A stretch of DNA of 64,000 bases from Pseudomonas sp. BN411 (lineage in GTDB: Bacteria > Pseudomonadota > Gammaproteobacteria > Pseudomonadales > Pseudomonadaceae): positions 124,152 to 188,151 of the forward strand of contig NZ_SSOM01000080.1 of NCBI RefSeq assembly GCF_029871235.1. The letters run 5' to 3'. Positions 42,973 through 51,020 of the stretch are shown here, piece after piece (position 1 is the stretch's first letter; the number at the start of each line of letters is the position of its first letter). The position numbers were made by a program, and so were the translations under genes. The notes under the pieces were generated by a model, which worked only from the letters and a program-made list of their open reading frames with translations, was not told the origin of the DNA and made no database searches.

Positions 42973-43587
42973 ATGAACACACGCAGAGATTTGATGCTCG
43001 GCATGGGTACCGTCGCATTAGGGCTATACGCCTTGCACAGTGTCCTGAACCTGCGCCCCACTGAGGCCGGCACGACCGGCGAGCAACGCATTCCCAATAC
43101 GCCGTTGTACACGCACGAGGGCAAAGCGGTCAGGTTCTATGACGACCTGGTGCGTGGCAAGGTCGTGGCCATCAACATGATGTATGCAAGCTGTACCGGA
43201 ATCTGCCCGACCGCCACGGCGAACCTCAAACAGGTACAGAAGCTCCTGGGAGACCGTGCGGGGCGCGACGTTTTCATGTACTCGATCAGCCTGCAACCCT
43301 TGCTGGATAGCCCGCAGGTCCTCAAGGCATACGTCGAACAGCATGGCATCGGACCTGGCTGGCAGTTCCTGACAGGCCGGCCTGACGACGTCGAGCAATT
43401 GCGCTACGCCCTCGGCTTCTACGACCCCGACCCGCTGGTCGACGCCAACAAGGCCAGTCACACGGGTTTGCTGCGCATCGGAAGCGACGCGGATCATCGC
43501 TGGACCACGGCGGCCGCCCTGGCAACGCCCAAACAGATCTGGCGCACGATCAATCACGTGGATCGAACCCGTTTGCGCGCGACATAA
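42973..43587 (+). CDS. SCO1/SenC-family copper chaperone/thioredoxin-like protein
   Basis: 204 residues with an N-terminal RR-containing signal/anchor (NTRRDLMLGMGTVALGLYAL). The thioredoxin-like Sco fold contains the copper-binding CTGICP (Cys-x3-Cys-Pro) and the distal His in DANKASHTGLLRIG. Sco proteins load copper into oxidase Cu sites or act as thiol reductases. It is 20 bp after the multicopper oxidase and may help its copper loading (inference). The ATG at 42973 was preferred over the frame extension at 42949 that overlaps the oxidase stop. Confidence 0.88.
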   Translation: MNTRRDLMLGMGTVALGLYALHSVLNLRPTEAGTTGEQRIPNTPLYTHEGKAVRFYDDLVRGKVVAINMMYASCTGICPTATANLKQVQKLLGDRAGRDVFMYSISLQPLLDSPQVLKAYVEQHGIGPGWQFLTGRPDDVEQLRYALGFYDPDPLVDANKASHTGLLRIGSDADHRWTTAAALATPKQIWRTINHVDRTRLRAT

Positions 43588-43670
43588 GGCTACCGACAGA
43601 AAGGAGACAGCGATCTCTCCCTGATTTGCTCAGCTACTTCTGGCTGGCCGCCATGGGACGATCGCTGCCG

Positions 43671-43703
43671 GTCGCTACCGGCAGAGATTCTGCCGGTAGC
43701 GAC
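43671..43703. terminator. 15-bp perfect stem-loop between convergent genes
   Basis: Arms 43671-43685 (GTCGCTACCGGCAGA) and 43689-43703 pair perfectly over 15 bp with a 3-nt loop. It lies in the 300-bp region between the sco gene and the convergent patatin gene. No T-run flanks it, so it may be a factor-dependent terminator or a mobile palindrome. The remainder of the gap has no recognisable gene. Confidence 0.55.
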
Positions 43704-43887
43704 TGTTCAAGGTTCGCTACAGTGAACAATTCACTTGCGCCAAATGCCTTGAACGTAGGACCAACCGGACGCAACAAGCCATGGTGGCCTTCCATTACCT
43801 TGTGGGTGCAACCGTACAGGCGCTTCTCCGCAGGTTCTAGCCGCCAGTGCAGCGTAGAAACCAGCCGTTGGGCACAATGCACGCTCA

Positions 43888-45099
43888 CTACTTCCCTGCT
43901 GCTGTTACACCGGGAGCGGTGAATCCGGGAGGTGTTTTGAGCCAAGGGAAGCCCTGCACCGCCATGTCGTAACCGGTGGTGTAGAGACTGCGCATGTATT
44001 CGTTATCGAACTCTTCCTTGTGTGGAGCGTTGAAGCTCGAGGGTATGAACCCGAGGTTGAAATCCACACCATCACGCTGGGCGGTGGAATAAATCCGGTA
44101 AAGGTCGCCGATACCCTGGCTGTGGATCAACGAGGTGACCGCGCGACCGGCGATGCTCACGGTCTTGCGCTCGACGTCCGCCCAGTCCGGATCGAGTCGT
44201 GAATTGCGTATCACGTATAGCTTGCGCTCGCGGGTCACTCCAATTGCTTTTGCTTCCTCATCGACGCGAACCGACGCCGGATAAGCGAATACCTGCGCCA
44301 TGATGCCGCCGTCCACGTGCATTTCCTGATACGCCTTACCATCGACTTCCACGTCGATCATCATGGGCGGAAATCCTCCTGGAATAGAGGCGGATGCAAT
44401 CATGACTCTCACGAACAGATCCAATGCCGCAGGACCGCCATAGGTCGCGATTTTCCCCATGTCCCAGATTATGGGGCGTCGCGCATCGAGGTCTGCAGTG
44501 GCGACTAACAGAAAGCGGCCCTTGGCGTACTCGGCGGCGATTTCCTTGAGTATCTGTTCATTCAACGATTCGCGTGTCAGCTTCAACAGCGGTGCGTTGT
44601 CTGACATTGCATCACCCAAAACGCCCTCGAGAAAACTGCGCGGCTCGAGGACGTCTTTCGGTGACAGCGTGGTATAGAACTTTTTCAGCGTTGCGTCGTA
44701 CTTCGGCCCCAGAAATGCGAAAGGCGCGATCAGTGCGCCCGTGCTGATGCCGGTAACGAGTTTGAATTCCGGGCGCGTACCTGTAGCCGTCCAGCCATTT
44801 AACACGCCAACGGCGAACGCCCCATTGTCACCGCCGCCCGAAATGGCCAGATATACCGCTGGCGGCAGGGGGCCTTTGTGCCCTTGCTTTGCAAGGTAAG
44901 CCTGCTCCCGCTGCAGCGCTTGAATGCCGATTCGTGTGAACTCTGTCATATCACCACCCCCGACATAACGCACCCCAGGCATGCCGGGAATTTCCGCTCT
45001 CGCCGTCAGGTCGTTCGGTACCGCCGGCAGGCGTGTCGGCGTCATGGTGCAGCCCTGTAACAGTATCAACAGGGCCACGATCAGGTTGGTGGCTTTCAT
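43888..45099 (-). CDS. Patatin-like phospholipase, lipoprotein
   Basis: 403 residues. Lipoprotein signal MKATNLIVALLILLQGC (Cys17). The patatin catalytic elements are AISGGGDNGAFAVGVL (oxyanion GGG), GISTG (nucleophile Ser in G-x-S-x-G) and the Asp in HVDGGIMA. It would hydrolyse phospholipid or other lipid esters at the outer membrane. The ATG at 45099 was chosen because it gives the lipobox; the frame extends upstream to 45162. Located downstream of, and in the same direction as, the secretion-ATPase signalling operon (139-bp gap). Confidence 0.9.
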   Translation of the reverse strand: MKATNLIVALLILLQGCTMTPTRLPAVPNDLTARAEIPGMPGVRYVGGGDMTEFTRIGIQALQREQAYLAKQGHKGPLPPAVYLAISGGGDNGAFAVGVLNGWTATGTRPEFKLVTGISTGALIAPFAFLGPKYDATLKKFYTTLSPKDVLEPRSFLEGVLGDAMSDNAPLLKLTRESLNEQILKEIAAEYAKGRFLLVATADLDARRPIIWDMGKIATYGGPAALDLFVRVMIASASIPGGFPPMMIDVEVDGKAYQEMHVDGGIMAQVFAYPASVRVDEEAKAIGVTRERKLYVIRNSRLDPDWADVERKTVSIAGRAVTSLIHSQGIGDLYRIYSTAQRDGVDFNLGFIPSSFNAPHKEEFDNEYMRSLYTTGYDMAVQGFPWLKTPPGFTAPGVTAAGK

Positions 45100-45238
45100 G
45101 GTCGACTCTCTCGCTGTGCCTGTATCGTATGAGACGCGTTGTTTGAACATCCCGCCGCACAAGGTCTCGTCGTAGGCAGACCCGTTTCAATCCCTCCGGT
45201 CCTTCGCCCCAACCGGGTGTAACGGTAGCGACCTCCGG

Positions 45239-46921
45239 TCAGGGCGGGATTTCCCTGTCCAGTTCGTCGATGGTTGTCATGCCGCGCAGGACTTTCTTGA
45301 GTCCGTCGTAGCGCAGCGGGCGCAGCCCCAATCGCGAAGCCGCTGCGAAAATCTCCGAGGGTTTTGCCCCGGAAATCACAAGATCCTGTACCTCGGGCAG
45401 GAGTTCCGCCACTTCATGAATCGCAATCCGACCTCTGTACCCGGTATGCCGACATTTCTCGCATCCGACACCACGGTAGAAGCTGACAGACGGGTTTCCC
45501 TCGAAGTCGAAATACCGGGCGAGCTCTTCATACGAAGGGGTATAGGGGGTTCGGCACGCGCGACAGATGCGGCGGACAATCCGTTGCGCGACGACGCCCA
45601 ATAGCGCACTGGCCAGCCACTCGTCCTGCGCGCCGAGCTGGCGCAGTCGGATCAGCGACTGCACCGCGTTGTTTCCGTGAATCGATGCCAGCACCAAGTG
45701 CCCGGTCAGCGCCGCTTCGAAACCAATCGTCAGCGTCTCGCGATCACGTATTTCCCCGATCATGATGATGTCCGGGTCCTGCCGCACGAAGGCACGCAGG
45801 ACCTCGACGAAACCGAGGCCGACGCCCCGATTGACCGCAACCTGGGTCGCGCCAGGCAAGACGTACTCGACTGGCTCCTCGACGGTGAGGATGTTCTGCT
45901 GAGTGGCATCCAGGCTGTTGAGGGCCGAGAACAGTGTTGTGGTCTTGCCAGCGCCGGTAGGTCCCACTACCAGGATCAGTCCGGCGCGCCGAGTCAGCAT
46001 GGTCTCCAGGGCACGCAGGTTGTCCGCGCTGAGATCGAGGTCTCTCAACTTCGGGATATCGCGCCCGGCCGAGGTCGCGATGATGCGAAGCACCAGGTTC
46101 TCACCGAACAGACTGGGAACGGATGACACCCGGAATTCCACCCGCCGTGTCGGCAGGTCGATGGCGAGGCGTCCATCCTGTGGCAACCGCCGCTCGGCGA
46201 TGTTCATCTTGGCCAGCACCTTGATGCGCGCCGCAACGCGCTGCTGAACCACGTGTGCCAGCACGAAACGCGTCGCCAAGACGCCGTCGACGCGAAAGCG
46301 GACGGCTGCATCGGTCTCGCGCGGCGTAATGTGGATGTCGCTTGCTCGCTCCTTGATCGCCAGGGTTATGAGTGCATCGGTGAGGCGGATGATTTCTTCC
46401 GACTTGGCGGCGGCATTGATGTCCTCCTCGGTCTTGCCCACCGTGTCCGTCTGCAGTGCCGACGACTCGAGATTAGAAATATCTGCTTCGGTGGGATAGT
46501 TGAGTTGCACCGCTTCGGCAATTGCTTCCGGCAGTGCCACGACGAGGCTGAGCGGTGTCTTGATGATCGCAGCAACCTTCGCCACAAGAGCTCTGTCGTC
46601 TGGATTGGCGATGACGGCGGTCACCTTTCCTCCGAGCTGGTAAATCGGCATGACGCACTGGCTTTCCGCGAGCTCGCGCGGCAAGAGCGACATCACGGCG
46701 TGGTCCACCAGCGTCGCGCCCAGGTCGATCCAGGTGTGTCCGAACCCTTCGGCCCAGGCCATCATGCATTCCTGTGACGGCAGCCGATTGACGGCGAGCA
46801 GATGCCGAACCAGCGGCAGAGCATCTTCTTCGCCGCCCATGAGGCGCCGCATCTCGTCCCGGTCGACCAGACCACGCTCCAGCATCTGCAGGACAAAGCC
46901 GGGGTTAGGAATCGCGCTCAT
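45239..46921 (-). CDS. Orphan GspE/PilB-family secretion ATPase
   Basis: 560 residues, full length for GspE/PilB. N-terminal MshEN/GSPII_E_N region about 20-150. Catalytic core: Walker A GPTGAGKTT (320-328), Asp box ILTVEEPVEY, Walker B DPDIIMIGEIRD (382-393), His box LASIHGNN, and the zinc-binding tetracysteine Cys453/456 and Cys487/490. All catalytic elements appear intact. No other secretin, pilin or platform gene is in the window. It is last in an operon with a histidine kinase, CheY-like receiver and a 64-aa protein, suggesting regulated pilus or secretion motor activity. ATG at 46921 overlaps the 64-aa gene by 17 bp. Confidence 0.9.
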   Translation of the reverse strand: MSAIPNPGFVLQMLERGLVDRDEMRRLMGGEEDALPLVRHLLAVNRLPSQECMMAWAEGFGHTWIDLGATLVDHAVMSLLPRELAESQCVMPIYQLGGKVTAVIANPDDRALVAKVAAIIKTPLSLVVALPEAIAEAVQLNYPTEADISNLESSALQTDTVGKTEEDINAAAKSEEIIRLTDALITLAIKERASDIHITPRETDAAVRFRVDGVLATRFVLAHVVQQRVAARIKVLAKMNIAERRLPQDGRLAIDLPTRRVEFRVSSVPSLFGENLVLRIIATSAGRDIPKLRDLDLSADNLRALETMLTRRAGLILVVGPTGAGKTTTLFSALNSLDATQQNILTVEEPVEYVLPGATQVAVNRGVGLGFVEVLRAFVRQDPDIIMIGEIRDRETLTIGFEAALTGHLVLASIHGNNAVQSLIRLRQLGAQDEWLASALLGVVAQRIVRRICRACRTPYTPSYEELARYFDFEGNPSVSFYRGVGCEKCRHTGYRGRIAIHEVAELLPEVQDLVISGAKPSEIFAAASRLGLRPLRYDGLKKVLRGMTTIDELDREIPP

Positions 46922-47099
46922 TTTTTTCCTGCTCCGGCGCAGCCTCGAGCGTGGCCGCGGCTGCTCGCCCTCGGCGCCTGCGCGACGCAGCCAGTTTGCG
47001 GATCTCGTCCTGGCTCAGAATGTTCCGGTCGGGCGACGACGGCTCCGGGGGCTCGTCCCGACGAATGTCTTCGAGCATCTGGTTGAGGTCGTATTTCAC
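46905..47099 (-). CDS. Small charged protein between receiver and GspE-type ATPase
   Basis: 64 residues from a GTG at 47099 (AGAGGG seven to twelve bases upstream). N-terminal KYDLNQMLEDIRRDE, then PDRNILSQDEIRKLAASRRRRGRAAA and an acidic tail ending NERDS. Highly charged, probably helical; no known family. It begins 4 bp after the receiver stop and overlaps the ATPase start by 17 bp, so it is a coupled member of the operon and could be an adaptor between receiver and ATPase (inference). Confidence 0.6.
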   Translation of the reverse strand: MKYDLNQMLEDIRRDEPPEPSSPDRNILSQDEIRKLAASRRRRGRAAAATLEAAPEQEKNERDS

Positions 47100-47103
47100 C
47101 GCG

Positions 47104-47484
47104 CTAGCCCTCTTCTCGGGACTGCCAGATCTGCGCGATTTCGCGACGCAGGTCCTCCAGCGGCAAGTCCTTGCGCAGCAGATAATCCGCCCCGGCATCG
47201 AGGCAGTCTTCGACGACATCGGCGCCGGCCAGGGAGGAAAGCATGATGATGGTCACATCATCAGACTGCGCACGCAGGGCGCGCAGGGCCGCGCGACCGT
47301 CGAGGATCGGCATGTTGATGTCGAGCAGAACGAGGTCGGGATGGTGCTGCTCGAACAGCGCAATGGCCTCCTGCCCGTTACGCGCTTCGGCGACGACGTC
47401 ACACCCCATGCCCATGAGCAGGGTCTTCACGAACAGGCGAATATGATCCTCGTCGTCAGCGATCAGTGTCTTGACGTTCTTCAT
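47104..47484 (-). CDS. CheY-like single-domain response regulator
   Basis: 126 residues, a receiver domain only. Acidic pocket Asp10/Asp11, phosphoacceptor Asp55 (LVLLDINMP), Thr/Ser switch at MLSS (81-84) and conserved Lys105 (YLLRKD). No output domain, so it must act by protein-protein contact, likely with the adjacent small protein or GspE-type ATPase. ATG at 47484, 6 bp after the histidine kinase stop. Cognate kinase is almost certainly the upstream gene. Confidence 0.92.
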   Translation of the reverse strand: MKNVKTLIADDEDHIRLFVKTLLMGMGCDVVAEARNGQEAIALFEQHHPDLVLLDINMPILDGRAALRALRAQSDDVTIIMLSSLAGADVVEDCLDAGADYLLRKDLPLEDLRREIAQIWQSREEG

Positions 47485-47490
47485 TTCGCA

Positions 47491-49461
47491 TCAGGTCTCC
47501 TCGGCAGTCGTTAGGGAGCGCGGCAGCAATACAACGAACCGCGCGCCCCCGCTCGGGGCCTTTTCAACGTCGATACGCCCGCCATGGGCCTCGACGATGT
47601 TCTTGACGATGGAAAGGCCCAGTCCGGTGCTCTTTTCCCCGGCGGTCGGCTTGGCGCTCAGCTTCTGGAAGCTCTTGAACAGCAGTTCGCGATCGACTTC
47701 GCCGATCCCGGGCCCCTCATCCTCGACCGAAAATTCCACCCCATCGCTGTTGTCCGCGGCACGCACGGTGACGACCGAGCCCAGTGGGGAGAACTTGATG
47801 GCGTTGCTGGCGAGGTTGTCGATTACCTGTCCGAAGCGGCGTTTATCCAGTGGCGTCGCCGCCATGTCGCCGGTGATAAGGTCGATACGGATCTGCTTGC
47901 GGGAGGCCTGGAGCGTCAGGTGCTCAAGGCGTTCGCGAATAAGCGCAGGAAGATCGACAGGCGATAGCGACAACTCGATACGCCCGGCTTCGATATGGGA
48001 GACATCCAGCAGGTCGTTAACGAGGTTTAGCAGCTCGTCGCTGGTGCGGTGGATGACGTTGACGAACTGGAGCCTCTGCTCCTCCGGCAAATCCATTTCC
48101 AGCATCAGCTGGCTTAGCCCGCGCAAGGAGCTGAGGGGATTGCGCAGATCATGTGCGGCAATACCCAGGTAGCGATTCTTCTCTGCGTTGGCGCGCTCCA
48201 ACTGCGCATTGACGGCCTTCAGGCGTCGTCCGGAGGCAGCGCGACGCATCTGCCCGGCAAAGAGGGAATACAGCGCGATGCCGATGGGAATACCCATGAA
48301 GCCGACGAGCAAGCCAATGACGAAATAGGCGCGGTCGATTTCGTCCTTTTCGTGAAGACTGCTGAAAACCCCGAGCTGGTAGCCCTTGTTGCCAAGGCTC
48401 GCCAGGCTCAGCAGGATCGGCTTTCCGTTGAGAGCCCAGTGCAGGTCATGCAAGCGGCCTTCATAGGGGGCCAGATCGATGGCCTTGAGCTGGTCCTGCC
48501 GGTAGTACGTTTTCAGTCGCTCATCATCGGGGCGCCTGGGGGACAGAGGCCCGACATGGTTGAGCAACAAACCGGGATCTCCTGAAGCCACGATCATGCC
48601 GTAGCTGTCGATGATGATGAACTCGTAGCCCTTGCGCGACAGATGCTCGACGAATCGCTCCACGGGCAGCCGGGCCACGACGGCACCGGTTGCCTCGCTT
48701 TGGGACTCGCCGATCCGCGAGCTGAAATTCAGGCCAAGCTCTCGGGAGGTGCGCCCGACGACGAACATCGAGCCTTCCTCGTTCTTCATCGCCTCCTGGA
48801 ATGAGGGGCGATCAGCGAAGTTCAGCCCCAGCACGGTGTCCGGTTTATTGGCGTCGCTGCTGGCGATGATGGTTCCGAAGCGATCCTCGACGAAGATCAG
48901 GTCGTAGCGTAAGTCGCCAACGATTTCCTGCAGCCTCGCACTGGTCGACTGAACCTGCGCGTCATCCTTGAGCTGCGCAATGCGCTGCGCTACTGCGAGG
49001 TCGGCAAAGCTTCGGCCAAATGCACTGTATTTTTCAGAAAGGGCGAGCACGTCGGCACGCACGGTGAGCAACGCCGTAATCTTGCTCAGCTCGAGGAAAT
49101 TCTGGTTGGCGATGCGCACTGCAGAGTCGCGGTATAGCGCCGTATCAGTGGCAAGCTCCGCGACTTCATCTTCGAGCTGACGTCGGCCATGCAACCAGGC
49201 GACCATAGCCACGACGAGTAACCACAGCAGCACAGACAGAACCACAGTACCGCGCAGGCGAGCCAGACCCCGCATAAGCCGCGCATCGCTGGAAAATTCG
49301 TCATTGTCGAGAGTTTTCTGGAGCATCCGGAAAGGTCCGTCGAGTCTAGGATTCCGTGTGTCGAACTTCTGCACTTGCCCGGCTCCGAGCGGAAGCCCTC
49401 GCCAAACGTCTGCCCACTGCCGGGGGGAAGAAGCATTGAAGTCAGGAACCGGCAAATTCAC
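47491..49461 (-). CDS. Cache-domain sensor histidine kinase
   Basis: 656 residues from a GTG at 49461, or about 611 from an ATG at 49326. First membrane helix about residues 70-90 (VVLSVLLWLLVVAMVAWL), then a large periplasmic dCache-type sensor domain (about 95-370; FVEDRFGTIIASSDANKPDTVLG, then DRPSFQEAM), and a second helix AYFVIGLLVGFMGIPIGIALY. The cytoplasmic part has HisKA with the phospho-His in IAAHDLRNPLSSLRG (about 430) and HATPase with N box NLASNAIKFSP, G1 EDEGPGIG and G2 STGLGLSIVK. The GTG start overlaps the upstream regulator gene by 20 bp. It most likely phosphorylates the neighbouring CheY-like protein. Confidence 0.9.
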   Translation of the reverse strand: MNLPVPDFNASSPRQWADVWRGLPLGAGQVQKFDTRNPRLDGPFRMLQKTLDNDEFSSDARLMRGLARLRGTVVLSVLLWLLVVAMVAWLHGRRQLEDEVAELATDTALYRDSAVRIANQNFLELSKITALLTVRADVLALSEKYSAFGRSFADLAVAQRIAQLKDDAQVQSTSARLQEIVGDLRYDLIFVEDRFGTIIASSDANKPDTVLGLNFADRPSFQEAMKNEEGSMFVVGRTSRELGLNFSSRIGESQSEATGAVVARLPVERFVEHLSRKGYEFIIIDSYGMIVASGDPGLLLNHVGPLSPRRPDDERLKTYYRQDQLKAIDLAPYEGRLHDLHWALNGKPILLSLASLGNKGYQLGVFSSLHEKDEIDRAYFVIGLLVGFMGIPIGIALYSLFAGQMRRAASGRRLKAVNAQLERANAEKNRYLGIAAHDLRNPLSSLRGLSQLMLEMDLPEEQRLQFVNVIHRTSDELLNLVNDLLDVSHIEAGRIELSLSPVDLPALIRERLEHLTLQASRKQIRIDLITGDMAATPLDKRRFGQVIDNLASNAIKFSPLGSVVTVRAADNSDGVEFSVEDEGPGIGEVDRELLFKSFQKLSAKPTAGEKSTGLGLSIVKNIVEAHGGRIDVEKAPSGGARFVVLLPRSLTTAEET

Positions 49462-49819
49462 GGGGCGAGTATTTCTGGAGGAGGCCCTTCATCAATCTAG
49501 TCGGCTTTGCACGAAATGCCGGCCCGACCACCAGACCATTTCGGCGAGCGATTTCGGCCGGTTCGACATTCGAGCTAACGTCGAGCTTTTCCAGTGGGTG
49601 CGCCTTGTAGGTGCTGACGGTCTTGAAACTGATCCGCAGCTCTTCAGCGATGCGCAGATTGGTCTTCCCTTCGGCGATCAACTGCAGCACGGCCGACTCG
49701 CGCGCCAGTGTCAGCACCGTGGGTACGTCAGCAGCCTTCCACACCTCCTGGTGCCCCATCTCCTCCAACAGGTCGCGCAGCGCGCCACGTACTATCGGCG
49801 TGGCGTCGGCGATGAACAC
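49442..49819 (-). pseudogene. LuxR/NarL-type response regulator with internally deleted receiver
   Basis: 125 residues from a GTG at 49819. FIADATPIVRGALRDLLEEMGHQEVWKAAD matches the first 30-35 residues of a NarL-type receiver. The sequence then jumps at about residue 37 straight into the LuxR HTH (RESAVLQLIAEGKTNLRIAEEL, then FKTVSTYKAHPLEKLDV). About 70-100 residues, including the phosphoacceptor Asp and the linker, are missing without a frameshift. The HTH looks intact apart from a Pro in the recognition region. Either a decayed regulator or a constitutive DNA-binding derivative. It overlaps the kinase start by 20 bp. Confidence 0.75.
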
Positions 49820-50122
49820 CGTAGCCGTAGTTTCCTTTCCGGCTCGTCCGTCAGGTGCTCAAAGCATAGGCAATCACCTCACCCTGCAACGTGCTCCCTC
49901 GTTTGAAGGCGTCCCCCTGCAAAAAACTGACCCAGATCAATGGCACACAAGATCCTGCACCGGAGGCCGGGATCCTGACATGAACTGCGAAAACCCTGTC
50001 ACCAAATGAATGGTCGCCTCCCCCCTCTCCATCCCTAGATTTCTCCTCGCGGCCTGAGCTGAGGGCCCCGCTCCCCAGCAGCTCGCCCGGCCGAACAAAC
50101 TTCGCCAGAGGAGAACAACAAG
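49820..50122. other. Divergent intergenic region, no gene seen
   Basis: 303 bp between the leftward regulator/kinase operon and the rightward dioxygenase gene. Promoters for both are expected; no clear sigma-70 or sigma-54 pair was found. AGAGGAGAACAACAAG just before 50123 is the dioxygenase ribosome-binding site. Confidence 0.4.
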
Positions 50123-50971
50123 ATGCGCGTAGAACAACTGACTTGCAGTATCGGGGCCGAGCTGATCGGCGTGAACCTCGCGGATGCGGCTTACGATGAC
50201 GGCCTCTTCGCCGAAATCCGCCAACTCCTGCTCCAGCACAAGGTGCTGTTCCTGCGCGACCAGGACATCAGCCGTGCCGAGCATGTGGCTTTTGCCCGCC
50301 GCTTCGGCGAGCTGGAAGACCACCCGGTGGCCGGCAGCGACCCCGAGCATCCGGGCCTGGTGCGCATCTACAAGGAACCGGGCCAGCCCAACGACCGCTA
50401 CGAGAATGCCTGGCACACCGACGCCACCTGGCGCGACTCCCCTCCCATGGGTTGCGTGCTGCGCTGCGTGGAAGGGCCGTCGGTAGGCGGTGACACCCTG
50501 TGGGCGAACATGGCGTTGGCCTACAAGAAGCTGCCGGAAGACGTGAAGCAGCGCATCGAGGGCCTGCGCGCCCGCCACAGCATCGAAGCGAGCTTCGGCG
50601 CGGCCATGCCTATCGAGAAGCGCCTGGCGATCAAGGCCATGTACCCGGACCCCGAGCACCCAGTGGTGCGCACCCACCCGGAAACCGGCGAAAAGATCCT
50701 CTTCGTCAATGCGTTCACTACCCACTTCACCAACTTCCACACGCCCGAGCGCGTGCGCTACGGCCAGGACTACAGCATGGGCGGCAGCGACCTGATGCGC
50801 TACCTGGTCAGCCAGGCCTACATCCCGGAATACCAGGTCCGCTGGCGCTGGAAGAAGAACAGCATGGCCATCTGGGACAACCGCTCTACCCAGCACTACG
50901 CCGCGATGGATTACCCGCCCTGCGTCCGCAAGATGGAACGCGCCGGAATCATCGGCGACAAGCCCTTCTGA
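50123..50971 (+). CDS. TauD/TfdA-family Fe(II)/2-oxoglutarate dioxygenase
   Basis: 282 residues. Iron ligands in WHTDATW (His-x-Asp) and the distal His in RSTQHYAAMDYPP; the 2-oxoglutarate Arg follows near the C-terminus (VRKMERAG). IGVNLADA, VLFLRDQDIS and HVAFARRFGEL are family landmarks. TauD members hydroxylate taurine, alkylsulfates, 2,4-D or betaines. The next gene encodes a beta-keto-acid cleavage enzyme 49 bp downstream, which favours hydroxylation of a carnitine-like or acyl substrate over taurine (inference). ATG at 50123 with a strong AGAGGAG box. Confidence 0.88.
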   Translation: MRVEQLTCSIGAELIGVNLADAAYDDGLFAEIRQLLLQHKVLFLRDQDISRAEHVAFARRFGELEDHPVAGSDPEHPGLVRIYKEPGQPNDRYENAWHTDATWRDSPPMGCVLRCVEGPSVGGDTLWANMALAYKKLPEDVKQRIEGLRARHSIEASFGAAMPIEKRLAIKAMYPDPEHPVVRTHPETGEKILFVNAFTTHFTNFHTPERVRYGQDYSMGGSDLMRYLVSQAYIPEYQVRWRWKKNSMAIWDNRSTQHYAAMDYPPCVRKMERAGIIGDKPF

Positions 50972-51020
50972 TCATCGAACCGCACAACAACCACTAGATC
51001 GCCGATCCCAGGAGTAAGTC

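Noticed and set aside
49941-49958. TGGCAC...TGC resembling a sigma-54 promoter before the TauD-type gene
   Set aside because: GG and GC are 13 bases apart instead of 10, so the spacing is incompatible with sigma-54.
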